Below are positions 22,930-35,564 of a stretch of 64,000 bases of DNA, piece by piece. This DNA comes from Culex pipiens pallens (Eukaryota > Arthropoda > Insecta > Diptera > Culicidae), in the NCBI RefSeq assembly GCF_016801865.2, contig NC_068938.1, positions 10,664,520 to 10,728,519 on the forward strand. The letters are read 5' to 3'. Numbering within the stretch: the first letter of the stretch is position 1; each line of letters opens with the position of its first letter. Under the pieces are notes generated by a model. The model was not told where the DNA came from and did no database searches. It saw only the letters and a program-made list of their open reading frames with translations. A program made the position numbers and the translations under genes.

Positions 22930-25620
22930 ATGATGTTTGAATCTTTTGAATAGTAATTTTGGTAGTTTGGGTAATTTTGACAATTCTGGAATTTTTTGAA
23001 TTTTTTTATAATTTTGGTAAATTTGGTAATTTTGATCATTTCACCATTTTGATTACTTTGACCATTTTGACCAAAGTGATCATTTTGTTTTTTTTTTTTT
23101 TTTTAATGATCATTTTGACAATTTTGATCATTTTGGTCATGTCGGTAATTTTGACCATTCTGATTACAGTCCAGACTCGGTTATCCGAAGGCCTCGGAAA
23201 AATTTCACTTCGTTTGATCGAATCACGAAAAAAAAAAATTATTTTTTTTTCGTTGTCTTGTTTTTGCTTGTTATGCTTGGATATGACCCCAAATATGCTC
23301 TAAAGTGATTTAGAATTTTTAATTCCAAGATGGCGGCAAAAATGGCGTGGTTGAAATAATGAAAAAATGTATTTGGTATGCTAAAAGGCAACAACAAGTC
23401 GAATTTGGTAAAAATGGGGTTACAAAATTCGAATTTGATGTTTAAAACTAGAAAATAAAAAAAAAGATTTTTTTTTTGTTCGTGATTCGATTATTCGAAG
23501 TCCCATACAAACCTTCGGATAATCGAAACTTCGGATAATCGAGTCTGGACTGTATTGGCTATTTCGAAGGTTATTTTGCAACTTTTATCCTAAAGAAAAA
23601 GTTACCATTGGAAATTTTAACTATTTTGACCATTTAGATCATTTTGAATATTTTGACCATTTCGACGATTTTAAACAGTTTGGCCATTTTGTTAATTTTG
23701 ACCATTTTGGTCATTTTGACTATTTTGATCATTTTGACGATTTTGGTAATTTTGGTGATTTTGACCATTTTGTTCGTTTTGACCATTTTGGTCATTTTGA
23801 CTATTTTGACGATTTTGATCATTTTGACAATTTTGGGCATTTTGTCTATTTTGACGATTTTGGATATGTTGACCATTTCGACGATTGATGATTTTGACAA
23901 TTTTGACCATTTTGTTCATTTTGACCATTTTGACGATTTTGGTTATTTTTACTATTTTGATACTTTTGTTGATTTCGGTAATTTTGACCATTTTGGTCAT
24001 TTTGTTCATTTTGAATATTTTGACCATTTTGCTCATTATGACCATTTTGACTATTTTGGCCATTTTGACCATTTTGACGTTTTGGTCATTTTGACGGATT
24101 TGACCATTTTATTCATTTTGACGATTTTGACAATTTTGTTCATTTTGACTATTTTGACCATTTTGGTCATTTTGTTCATTTTGACGATTTTGATGATTTT
24201 GACCATTTTGACCATTTCGACGATTTTGATGATTTTGACTATTTTGGCCATTTGGTCATTTTGACCATTTTGTTCATTTTGACGATTTTGACATTTTTGG
24301 GCATTTTGTTCATTTTGACCATTTTGGTCATTTTGACTATTTTGATCATTTTGACGATTTTGGTCATTTTGACCAATTCGACGATTTTGATGATTTTGAC
24401 GATTTTTACCATTTTGTTCATTTTGACGATTTTGATCATTTTGACGATTTTGATGATTTTGACCATTTTGATACTTTTGTTGATTTCGGTAATTTTGACC
24501 ATTTTGGTCATTTTGTTCATTTTGAATATTTTGACCATTTTGCTCATTATGACCATTTTGACTATTGTGGCCATTTTGACCATTTTGGTCATTTTGACTA
24601 TTTTGATCATTTTGACGATTTTGGTCATTTTGACCAATTCGACGATTTTGATGATTTTGACCATTTTGACCATTTTGGTCATTTTGACTATTTTGGCTAT
24701 TTTGACAATTTTGACGATTTTAATGATTTTGATCATTGTGGCCATTTTAACTATTTTGACCATTTTGATGATTTTGGCGATTTTGACCATTTTGATGATT
24801 TTGGCAATTTTGTCCATTTTGATGATTTTGGTCATTTTGACGATTTTGGCCATTTTGATGATTTTGGCCATTTTGACATTTTTTTATTTTGACCATTGTG
24901 GTCATTTTAACTATTTTGACCATTTTGACTATTTTGGCCATTTTGACCATTTCGGTCATTTTGATGATTTTGACCATTTGAACTATTTTGACCATTTCGA
25001 CAATTTTGGACATTTTGACGATTTTGACTTTTTTCACCATTTTGGTCATTTTGACAATTTTGGCTATTTTGACGATTTTTACCATTTTGGTCATTTTGAC
25101 TATTTTGACGATTTTGATCATTTTGGCCATTTTAACGATTATGGTCATTTTGACCATTTTGATAGTTTTGGTCATGTCGGTAATTGATTGTAATTGATTA
25201 TTGGCAATTTCGAAGGTTATTTTTCAACTTTTATCTTATAATGAAAAAAATAAAATTTTGATCATTTTGACTTTTTTGACCATTTTGCCAAAATAGTCAA
25301 TTTCGACGATTTTAAGTATTTTGACCATGTGGTCATTTTGATAATTTTAACCGTTTTGATAATTTTGTTCATTTTGGCCGATTATTTTGACCATTTTGGC
25401 GATTTTGAACTTTTTGACAATTTTGGCTGTTTTGACCATTTTGGTCATTTTGACGATTTTGATCATTTTGGTCATTTTGACGATTGTGATATTTTGACCA
25501 TTTTGATACTTATGTTGATTTTGGTCATTTTGACCAATTTGTTCATTTTGACTATTGTGACCATTTCGACGATTTTGACCATTTTGTTCATTTTGCCTAT
25601 TTGAGCCATTTTCGGCAAAT
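22930..25620. repeat. Long degenerate minisatellite of ATTTTGAC-type units
   Basis: Blocks at about 22930-23164, 23600-25180 and 25250-25610 repeat units such as CATTTTGAC and GATTTTGAC, mostly 9 bp with 15-bp compounds. Because the unit is a multiple of three without stops, open frames of 206-311 codons arise on the plus strand (ILTILTIL-like) and 126-210 on the minus strand (KIVKMVKM-like). They show only the repeat, have no domain, and change frame where units are interrupted; none is called a gene. Confidence 0.9.
23167..23552. mobile_element. Tc1/mariner-type MITE inside the minisatellite, TA duplication
   Basis: Ends CAGTCCAGACTCGGTTATCC and its complement, flanked by TA on both sides (23165-23166, 23553-23554). 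Shares the internal CAAGATGGCGGC segment with the copy at 51882-52217. No transposase. Confidence 0.85.
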
Positions 25621-25658
25621 TAGGGGGGATCAACAAACAGGGAATTTTAAGACAAGTT

Positions 25659-26650
25659 TTTTTTTTTTTTTTTTTTTGGGAGGGTGATCCAGCCGCACAT
25701 CGTTGATGTTGAAACCTCTAAACTGGGCCCTCGTCCTGTCACGTCCGTCAGTAGTCTTGTCGTACATTACAACTAGAATCAGATCTGCCAATGAATTAGT
25801 ACACTTCGACCAAATAAACACTGACGCTGTATGGATCTGACTCTAGAATAAATGCACAGTTGTGTGTTATTCATAAGTCCAACTTATTCAATTATTCATT
25901 TAAGTCCAAATATTCATTTGCTAACTACTTTGGATTGAAAATCTAAATTTTAATCTAAAATCCTCTAAACTTAATGTTCAAAACTAAACGTTCCTTTAAC
26001 TGTTGTAATACTACTTCTATCAAAAAAACAATAAAAATTGTGAACTGATATACAAATAGGATAGAAATCGCGATTTGAAAAAGAAATGACCATTTACGTC
26101 AAAAGATCCGTAGTTCCTCGATTCGCAACAATGGTCGATACAACTATAATCCGAAAACCGTTAGTTCAACAGATCGACGAATTTTGTCCGATATCATTAC
26201 ATTATTGATTGATCGAGACTCTATGGACAATTTGACATAACAGAATGCCTAGTATTCTACATCAATCAAAGTTTATTGACTCTTACTTAACAATTGCAAC
26301 TAACTTTAACATCAATAGATTTGGAAAGGATACAGATTTATTTTAAATGCTAATGCTAAGCAACAAATCAATTGTACTATCCTGAAGTCCCAACCTAAAT
26401 CCCACATTGTGATAGTGAAAAAGTCACAGAAGCAGCGGTGTCTTGTGCAATTGTGATATTTTCACTATCGGAGAACTACCTAGTTCACGAAGACAGCTTA
26501 TCGGTCGACGCTTAAGCCCTGGGGCTGCGGCAAAGCGAGTTCTCGTAGCATGAAGTGGTGTCCATAGTGCTTATAAAAAAGAATGTTTACCCAAATTTTA
26601 ACTAATGCACTAGGATCAAATCATGCCCCTTGACTTTACAAGGCCCAGGG
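25659..26650 (-). mobile_element. Poly(A)-tailed retrotransposed segment, 992 bp, minus orientation
   Basis: A perfect 27-bp direct repeat flanks it (25632-25658 and 26651-26677, beginning AACAAACAGGG). Immediately inside the left copy is a run of about 20 T, i.e. a poly(A) tail on the minus strand. Together these are the signature of LINE-type target-primed insertion: a 5'-truncated LINE, a SINE or a processed retrocopy. The minus-strand 3' part holds a short frame ending RLDHPP before the tail. I do not recognise the source. Confidence 0.75.
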
Positions 26651-26677
26651 AACAAACAGGGAATTTTAAGACAAGTT

Positions 26678-27443
26678 AAAAAAAATCATTGTGATATTTT
26701 CGAACAATCAAGAAAACAAATCTTATGATTTTCCAAAATAGTGTAATAATTTATTAATGTTTTATTGCTCGTTTATTTCATAAATAAGTCCACTTGTTTC
26801 ATGGGGTTAAATATATATGCGTAATAAATATTTCTGATTTGTTTTAAGGCATTGCTAGTGTAGCAACTTTTCTTTTCACGTGTTGATCTCACACCGTGTT
26901 GTTAGTCTCGTGCATTTGGGTCGGGGTTTGGTAATTTTGCAGTTGTTTGCTTTATCAACTATATTATCAGGGATAATCCGTATCATATCCAGAAATCATA
27001 AGATCAGTTCGATTTATTTCATATTGTTTTATATTCGTAGAAATGTAAGGCCTTGCTGTGACTGTGTGTGTGTTGTTAAGTTTTTTTCTAACAGAATTAT
27101 CAATTTTCTAGCTGAATTGGATGTGAGCGTGATTTTCCAATACTAGTACGAGTGGTGCTAAAATAACCACGCAAAGTGCTTGTAAAAAAAACAGTATCCT
27201 TACGAGATAAGAAAAACAATAACAATAAAATAACATTTTTTTAGAGATGGAATCCCGGGTTAACAGTTCATGTGTGTGTGTGTGTCTGTGTACGTGTGTT
27301 GCCTCCTGACCATCATTCTTAACAATAACGTTTTGTTGTTGTTTTACATCGTTTCGATTACAATTCAGTTAGAAAAAAAAATCTCGTGTTTGTTTTGGTT
27401 ACCCATCTTACCTAAGGTTTTCGTTTCGTCGTTGCTCGCTCTC
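26678..27443 (-). other. Downstream region / probable 3'UTR of the Tudor gene
   Basis: AT-rich, with a short TG run at 27272-27300. A minus-strand AATAAA (27018..27013) lies about 430 bp beyond the stop and could end the transcript; other candidates occur near 26755-26790. No other gene seen. Confidence 0.35.
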
Positions 27444-30400
27444 TCACTGGTCAAACTCGAGGTCACTTTTGGCGCGGAAGAAAGCTTGCCGCGATGACTT
27501 CGCACGGGACGAAGTTTTGACCAAGTCTGCGGGCGCGGGGGGCGGAGGAGCGATCGAGACCGTCGAGGTGGGTGGTTTACTGCTGCTGTTGTTATTTGCC
27601 GCATCTTCGTCGCCGTTGGCGTTTGAGCACTCGAGCAGATCGTCCACGTTGCGACCCTCGGGCGTGAAGAGGCGGATGATGTTGGGCTCGTGGTCGGTTT
27701 CGACCATTTCGAAGACGAACTGGGCGCGACCCTGGTCGGCTAGCGCGGTAAACCGCTGCTTGACCACGTCTAGAACGTTGTCGTTCGGGGAGTACCCTTC
27801 GAGGCAGCACTTTTTGGCGAGGAGGGAAATGTTTTCGATTTCTTGCGGGATTTTGCGCAAATCGGTCGCGAATTCGATGGTGCCGTAGTCCACCATTTGC
27901 ACCTTGTACTTTCCGTCCACGATGTGGACGATCCGCGCCCGGTAGTACTTGTTACGGGTGGCCACGTACGCCAAGCAGTACATTCCTTCGCACAGTTCGT
28001 TCTCCGGAAGTCGTTCGCACTTGGTCGCCTTGTTCAGCAGCTCCTCCATGCCCTCGAGGGCGGTGTTTTTAAAGTGGATGTAAAAGTCGGCTGGAGAGTT
28101 GATGTGGCTGATGGTAACGTAACCTCCCAGCGGTGCGCTGTCGTCTAGGGTTTTTTCTTCATTGAGGATGAAGCTGGCGTTCATCATGTTGGCGACTCCC
28201 TTCTCGCAGAGACCTTTCAGTTGGTCGTTGATGGTGACGCCGTCAAGCAACAGCTCAACGGTGGCGATCGAGCCAGGTGTGTGCAGATGCACGGTGAAGA
28301 CCGTTTCGCCATTGGCGGCAATGTCCCGAAATTTGCTCTCGGCATCATCGGACCAGCTTTTGAGGCCCTCGGGCAGACGCAGCGTGCACTTGGTACAAAG
28401 CGGGGGCAACTCGGCAATGGATTTCTCCAGTTCTCGCACGTTGCTAATCTCCGAAGTGTTGCCGTAATCGAGGAAAAACACCTCGTACCGCTTCTCGGGA
28501 AGTTTGTCCATTACCTTGGCCCGGTACCACAGGCCATCGTCGGGGAATTCCGCCACGTAGACGCCTCCCACCTCCGGACTTTCGACGACCGCAAACTCCT
28601 CGAAGCGTGCCATGTAGTCCGCCATCACGTCCAGCGGGTTAATGTCACGTTCTAGCTGAAGGTAAAACTCCCGAATCGACTCGATGTGGCTAGTGAAGCA
28701 TCGCTGGTCGGACGGAACGTACTCCATCTTAATTGCCAGCTGCTTCGCGACCAGTTCTTCCGCCAAATCCCGCTCGCCACTCTTCAGCGTGATGTAGCTG
28801 ACGCCCTGCGATTCGGCCAGAATCTGCACCTCGACTTCCTGCAGGTCGCGCAGGATCATGGTGGCCTCCTCGCTCCAGTTTTTCCGCCCCTTGGCCGGAG
28901 ACACCAGCAGAGAGCACTGTTTCGCGTAGATTTTAAAGTTCATCAAACTGTCGTTGATGTCTTTGAGTTCGGTTTTCTTATTACTAGTGATCACGTCACT
29001 GTTGCCGTAGTCCACAAACTGGATAATCAAATCGTCGTGACTGTCGATGATGCGAGCCCGGTACCAGAGTTCGTCCGCCGAAAACGGTGCAATGCAGTGA
29101 CGGTTCACGGAAAAGTCCTTGAGCTGGGGCAGTGCTTGCGCGATGATCTGCAGATTCTCCTGCAGCGTGTCAATGTCCTCGAGGTCCGAGTTCATCTGGA
29201 TGAACAGCTGGTTCGGATTGTCGACGTGGCTTACGTAGGCCATTAACCGTCCGGTGTCGCACTTGGCATCCGACTCGGCGCCGTTTGACGCCACTTCCAA
29301 ACCTTCACCGACGGCAGCAGCCACTGTCGACTTGCGGTTCACGATTTCTTCGTGGTCTAGATCTTTGACCAGCTGCTTGTCCTTGAGCGCCTGCACGATA
29401 CTGTAATCGTTCGACGTAATATCCACGATCCAAACGTCGTTCCGGTAGTCCAGCACGGTCAGTTCCAGCTCGTACTCGCCCGTCAGCTCGGCAATCGCCA
29501 GCTTCAGCTTGTCCTCTTCTCCTTCGTTCAAACACGCCATCGGCAGGTAAACCTGATGCGCAAAGGCACTAAACTCGCGGAACTGCGCCTCCAGCACCTT
29601 CAGATCCTCGTGCCGGACGCACTCCCGGTTGCCGTAGTCCACAAACTGCACCTCGATATTGTCCACGTCCTGGAGGGAAATAATCTTGGCCCTGTACCAG
29701 TTGCCGTCCGCCGACTTGGACGCGCACAGCTCGTTCATCTGCAGGTTCGTGATGACCTCGCCGCTCTTTTCGTAGTACTCGAACAGATCGTCCAGCAGCT
29801 TGCCCACCTCGGGCGTCCAGCGCGAGTTCTGCACGTACAGGCAGTTCGCCTCGTGGACGTACGTCACGAACGCGTTGAACTTGCTCTGCAGCACGGGCAT
29901 GTCCACGATGGTGGGTGGGCTCTGCGTGGACAGCGGCGAGATCAGCAGCGTCAGTATCAATCTGGAAAAATGGGGTGTTTAGAGAACGCTTCAAGCTTCA
30001 AGAGAAGGCCAAACTTACAGTTCATCACTTGACACGTCCTCAACAAGTCCAAACAGGTACTGATCGAGCCACTTGCGGCGAAGTTCCTCCACGATCGACT
30101 GATCGTAGGCGCGGTGCTCCACCAGTCGGCAGTTGAGGACGGCGTCGTTGCCGAGGATCTTGATGCGGAACAGGTCCAGCCCCTTCATCTCGACGAGTTT
30201 CAGTTTCAGGGTTTGTCCCTTCAGTCGGTTGAGATCAATGTCTGAGAAGGATAAAATAACTTCAGTGTCTTGTTAAGCGAGATCAGCTGATCGCCATCTT
30301 ACCGGTCAAAATTTGAGCAATCAGGTTGTCCTTTAGCAGGGCCATCTTCAGGTCGGCGCCCTGCACGTCCACGTCGCACACGTACTTGCTGTCTTCGCCC

Positions 30401-33164
30401 TTGTCCAGGAAGACGCACTCGATCGGCTCCCCACTAACATACTTGTCGATCTTGTTCAGCAGCTCCTTCGCATCACAGTTCAGCTTAATGTTGGCCAACG
30501 AGCACTGGATGGCCATCATTGGCAGCTTGGTGAACCGCCGGTCCACCTTCCACAGCTCCGGGTTCGAGACGATCACCTTGTTTCCTTGGTCCAGCAGTTC
30601 GACCTTGAACTTGGCCAGCACCTCGTTGTACTTGATGACCCGCGCACGGTACAACGCGTTGTGCTTCTGGTACCGCGCGACCACGGCCGACCCCACCGGC
30701 GGAACGTCCCCCACCGCAGGCCGTCCTTTGTAGAACTTTTGCACCTGCTTCATCATCTCCTCAAACTTGTCCTCTTCGTCCTTCATGCGAACGTAAAACT
30801 CCTCCGGCGAGATCCACAGCACCAGCTTCACCTCCACCTTGGTGTTCATCGGAATGACCTGCTCGGCGAACGCAAACTCGTACCCCACAAAGTCCTCGCC
30901 CATGTCAATGCTGGCCGTGGACGACTTGAAGCTGTTGTCGTGGGATGAGTTTGCTCTGGAAAAGAATTACACCATGAAATTGAAGTCTTTAAAAAAATAG
31001 CACAGAACGCACCTCTCGGCAGACTGCGTGTTGAAGCCGGACTCGCTGCCACTGCCCCGGTTGCTGGCGCCGCGCTGCGCCGTCGTCGTCACCTTCTCGC
31101 GACTTTTTGGCTCCTCGTAGCTGCTGCTGTTGTCCGCCGCGCAGCGATCGTCGTGCTCCACGTAGTACGGCGTTTGGTTCCTAAGAGAATGAAAATTGAC
31201 TGACCTAACAAGATTAATTCAGCAAGCAGACCCTACCTGTCCTTAACGAACCGCGGAGGAACGTCCTGCCGTGGGAAGCGTTCCTTCTTGACGCTGCCGT
31301 AGCTGCTGTTGAGGCTGTCGCGACCGCTGCGTGCACTGGTTTCGCTCCGGGCTGGGCCCCGATAGCTGCCGCTGTAGTTGCTGGGCGTCGTGACGGACTG
31401 GTTGTCGTAGCCGGAACTGTGATGACCGATCGGCTGCGCGACGAAGCCGCCCTGGTCGTCGTTGGTCAGATCAATCACCTCACTTTCGGCCATCCGCGGC
31501 GGGGTGGTCTGGGAAAGGTTGGGCACCTCCGAGATGATCGACGTCGAGTGGAATGGATTTTTGGAGTTGATCGGAGCAGGCTTTGCTGGCGCCGTGACCG
31601 GTGGCTTCTGCTGGAGAGCTTGGAGCTCTTTGACAAACTTGGCAGGGTTCTTCAGCTTGAGCAGCCGCTTGGCCACGTTCAGCACCGGGGTGGTCGCTTC
31701 GTCGAACAGATTGACGACGGCGACGCCGTTCTGAACTTCGGAGACGATCAGCTTGAACTGTTTGCGTTCGCCGCTTTCATTTTCGGCCAGCATTTCCAGC
31801 TGAGCCGTCGAGAGACTTTCGTCGGCGGTGTCCTGGAAGCCCTCCAGACAGCACTCGGCGACCTGCGGTTGCTTTTCGACGAACGCCGGTGAAAGACGCT
31901 TGATCTGGTTCCGTTTCAGCGTCATGGTGTTACCGTAGTCCACGAGGCGAACCTTTACCGAGCTACTCGTCACGTTGATCGCTTCGGCGCGGTAGCACTC
32001 CTCCTCGTCCAAACAAGCGGCACACGGATCTCCCGACTTGAGCGAGTTCATCGGCAAACTTTTGCGGCAAAACTCGACCAAACTGTCCATCATTTTCTCG
32101 AAGCTCTCGACCTTGTCCAACGGCTGGATGTAAAACTGCTTGCACGACTCGATGTACCGAATGATGATCACACACGAGTGGCCGCGGTCCAGCGTGAGCG
32201 GAAGTGGATACTTCAACGGTTTTGCCTTGCACATGTTCAGCAGCTTGTCGAAGATGTTTTCGTTTTGCTCGTACAATTCGCAATACTGAACAAAGGCCGG
32301 TCCCTCCAGCGGCATGATCTTCATCGAGAGCAACTTGTCCATCACCAGCGAGGAAAATATCCCAGCAATGTCCGCGTTGGTGTCCTCCAACGTCTTGACG
32401 TTCGACAACGTGAATCGCATCGAAAACACCTTGTGCTTCAGATACTCCGCCGGTATCTCGTACAAATTCTTAAACTCAACCGTTTCCGAATTCCCATAAT
32501 CCACGTACGAAACCACACACGAGTCCACGTTGATGCCCATAATGAGCGCCCGATACAGCACCTGGTCCTCGGAGAACCGGGCAATGCACGCCATCCCAAG
32601 CGTCGGTTTGCGGGTCAAATTCCTCAGCGGGACGCGTTCCAGCGCGCCCATCATCTGGTTCAGCGAGTTCTCGGTCGCTCGCAGCTGCACCGTAAACAGC
32701 TTCGGCCCATTCTCCACGTAAGACACGTACACCTCGTGCATCGACCCAACGGCCAGCGTGGTCGAACGAAACGTCGCGATCGTGTGAATCTCCTTGCCGC
32801 TACTGCCACTACTCCCCACACTCACATTGCTCCCAAAGCTGCTGTTCTGCGACGACGAACGCAGCACATCGTGCCGGCGGTGACCGTTCTTGATCATGGC
32901 CGCCGCCCCCGGATAACCGCCGTTGAAGCCGTTCGAGGCCGCCTGTGGCGAACGGTACCCGTTGCCGTTGGCCGAACCGAAGCTTCCGTTGCTGCTGCCA
33001 TTCGAGTGACGCTGCTGCTGCGGTGAAGGCGGCGCGTTCTGGTAAGAGGTCAACGGCAGCTGACCAGCTACCCCGCCATTGCGGTTCTGTGCGGCCGCCG
33101 CCGGCGTTTTGAGCGATCGCGCCGGCTGGAGATTCTTGGCCGACTGGAAGCGACTGGTGTTCAT
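27444..33164 (-). CDS. Multi-Tudor-domain protein, five coding exons, 1,829 residues
   Basis: Minus-strand exons: 33164-31237, 31180-31013, 30955-30303, 30241-30019 and 29961-27444. All introns are GT/AG and the lengths sum to 5,490 nt with the frame closed at a TGA. The first 135 residues are a Ser/Gly/Asn/Gln-rich disordered tail. Seven extended Tudor domains follow, each with a YRA-type strand and DYGN-type turn, at roughly 140-265, 345-465, 730-880, 1015-1130, 1220-1340, 1395-1520 and 1620-1735. The third has DQGN instead of DYGN, and the seventh DYGT. The linker near 530-700 is Ser-rich and the C-terminus is disordered. Extended Tudor domains bind symmetrically dimethylated arginine on Piwi/Aub/Vasa-type partners; such proteins scaffold germline nuage and, in mosquitoes, somatic piRNA granules. 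No RING, MYND, LOTUS or RRM domain is visible, so it resembles the Tudor/TDRD6 scaffold class; the exact orthologue is not assigned. Confidence 0.92.
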
Positions 33165-33259
33165 GATTGACGCTTGACTAATCTCAGTTACGACAGTGCT
33201 GAAAGCGAAAGAAAGAATTAAATTTGTTGCAAACGAAGTTGAAGTTCGAATTACTTACC
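33165..33259 (-). other. 5'UTR of the Tudor gene with a 60-bp intron
   Basis: On the minus strand, an upstream untranslated exon ends at 33259 with donor GTAAGT. The intron 33258-33199 ends TTTCGCTTTCAG, and the second untranslated piece is 33198-33165 before the ATG. The transcription start is not resolved; the first exon probably extends to 33300-33355. Confidence 0.6.
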
Positions 33260-34554
33260 AGATCTTTCGTTCGAATTAGACTACTTTAGTCCATATAAAG
33301 CATTTTCCTTACCGAAAAGGAAATGTTCGCAAATTACACACTCGAATTGCAGTGCTGAAATGGGAAAATCGAGAAAAAAAAGAGATCGCATTTAGTGGGC
33401 TGATTATTCAAGCTGGAAGTACCTGTGCGGCTGAGGAAGGGAAGGTAAACATGCTTATCTACTCAACCCTCCAATTGGAATGTCCCGTTATACGCAATTA
33501 TTGCAAGAATTTAAATTCGAGTTGGAACTTGGAACCAATTGGAACTTGATGCTTAGGGCATCTCCACCGCAAGGACCTAATTGCGTTGCAAAGCTAATTT
33601 GGCACCCGCGTCAAGCCCACCGCGGTACTTGTGCGAGAGCTAATTTAGGTTCGAGTTCATCCGTGTTCATCCGAATCTAAACAAAACTCAGGTTAGCTCC
33701 GGGATCTATCGGGAGCAAATCGTCTGACGGATGGTTTTTTCAAGCAAAACAATGTAATTGGGCCAATGTGAGTTTGTAAACAAAGAGTTTATCCTGCTCA
33801 CGTCAGTAAATGTTTACATTAGGAGTGATGATTGATTTTTCGGTTTCAATTCTTCGAGTTTGGAGGTATTTTCCTTCCTGTGCTGCATGTTACGCATGAA
33901 AAATTACTTTTGACAATGTGGGGTGATGCAGTTGAGTTTTTTAGGTCAGATTGGGGCTGTGTTTGATAAATTTTGGTCAACGCATTGTCGATCAACGGCC
34001 GGACATGCAAGAGACAGTCATTTGTATTGAGTAATAAGCAAAATTCAAGCAAAACATTTTAAATAAGCCAATGCGAATTTGAAAACATGCAATCCTGATC
34101 TTAAATTCTAAAATTCTTAAATTTTAAAATTCTTAAATTCCTAAATTCTTCAATAGTTAAATTCTTAAATTCCTAAATTCTGAAATTCCCAAATTTTTAA
34201 AGCCTTATTTTTTTTAATTTTCAAATTCCTGATTTGGTATTATTTTTTTAATTTTTGATAGAAATCTAATATTTAAAGATTTTCAGGTTTTTCGTAAATT
34301 TGTATTCTCGAATTTCTTAATTTCAGAGTTTTTAGCTTTTGGAATTCGATTTATAATTTCTGATTTTTTTTTAAATTGTTGAGCTCTTGAATCTATAAAT
34401 ACTTCAATATTAAAATTATTATTTAATTCTGCATATTTTTTATTTTGAAATTTCCAAATTGAAGATTTTTAATTATTGAGTTTTTTAGTCAGAAAATAGA
34501 TATTTGTATGATAATTGTCAACTTTTTTTTCACTCTGGTTTACTTCATTTCGAT

Positions 34555-34620
34555 CCCGTCCGTGTAGATCAATTGGACAGTGCACTGGACTCACAATCCA
34601 GAGGTTACTGGTTGGTGGCC
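34555..34620 (+). repeat. tRNA-like sequence, Val-CAC-like (SINE head)
   Basis: TAGATCAATTGGACAGTGCA resembles an A box/D arm, followed by a perfect 5-bp anticodon stem CTGGA/TCCAG around loop CTCACAA (anticodon CAC). The T arm is degraded, so not a functional tRNA. The downstream TATCTGTCAAGATAT hairpin (about 34671-34685) is also found at about 1598-1611. Confidence 0.5.
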
Positions 34621-35564
34621 GACAGCTATAAAGACAACTTCTTTTTTTACTCCATTTCGACCAAAAAACTATATCTGTCAAGATATCTGTCCTTTTAATT
34701 TCAAAATTCTGCATTTTGAGATTCGGTGAGGGTTTTCAATATTATTATATCGAATACAAGATTATTAAAATGTTTGTGATTTTCAGTCGCATTCAAAATG
34801 GAAAATTCCAATTCTTCGATTTTTCATCAGAACATATTGCAAACGAGCGCGAAACGCCACTTTTCGTTTTTGTTACTTTTTAAGGCTAGTATGGAGATCG
34901 GAAGAAAAGGGGTCAAGAAACAGCTTTACAAACAGCAGAACAAAAGAGAGGGAACGTTTTCTTGGGGCTTTTCTTCACCCTCTCTGGCCTGCTTTCGCTG
35001 CCGCTGCTGCCCATTTAAAAAAATTCTTGACCGATTCCTTCCGAAGTGCATACACCGCTTTAGTTGCGTACCGCTTAAGAAAAATCTTTTCGTGGCCCTT
35101 TCCCTGACCATTTCTTGGGCGTGTTTTTATATGGAGTTTTGCGTATCAGCCTTTACGGTAAAACTATCCAAAATATGTTTTAAATGAAATAAAAAAAATA
35201 AATAATAAAAAACTCATTCGTAATTTTATCTCACTCCCTACTAACGTGAGCAAGATACACCCTTTGTTTACAAACTCAAATTGTCCCAATTACATATATA
35301 TTTAAATTTTAATACAATATTTAAAAATGTTCAAATCGGTTATTTTTAAATTTTGAACTTTCATGTTCAAATTTTCTGTGACTGTTTGCTTATATTAAAC
35401 ATAGGTGGCTGATTATTTTTTATTTAAAAATACAAAAAATGATAAATTCCACAATTTTTCAATTAAATAAAGTCGTTTTGAACCAAATTACTCATTTCTT
35501 TAATATTCATGAAAATTTTACAATCAAAATAAATGCATCTTCAACCAAAACAAATAAAAATAAT

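Noticed and set aside
23644..25187. Long open frames of 206-311 codons (plus) and 126-210 codons (minus)
   Set aside because: They are translations of the ATTTTGAC minisatellite, open in several frames at once, with no domain and no splice or start context.
25675..25705. Minus-strand TGCGGCTGGATCAC resembles the 3' end of bacterial 16S rRNA
   Set aside because: Only about 14 bases match and the sequence around shows no rRNA similarity; treated as coincidence.
27469..32900. Plus-strand frames of 100-280 codons across the Tudor gene
   Set aside because: Shadows opposite well-supported Tudor exons; no recognisable domains.
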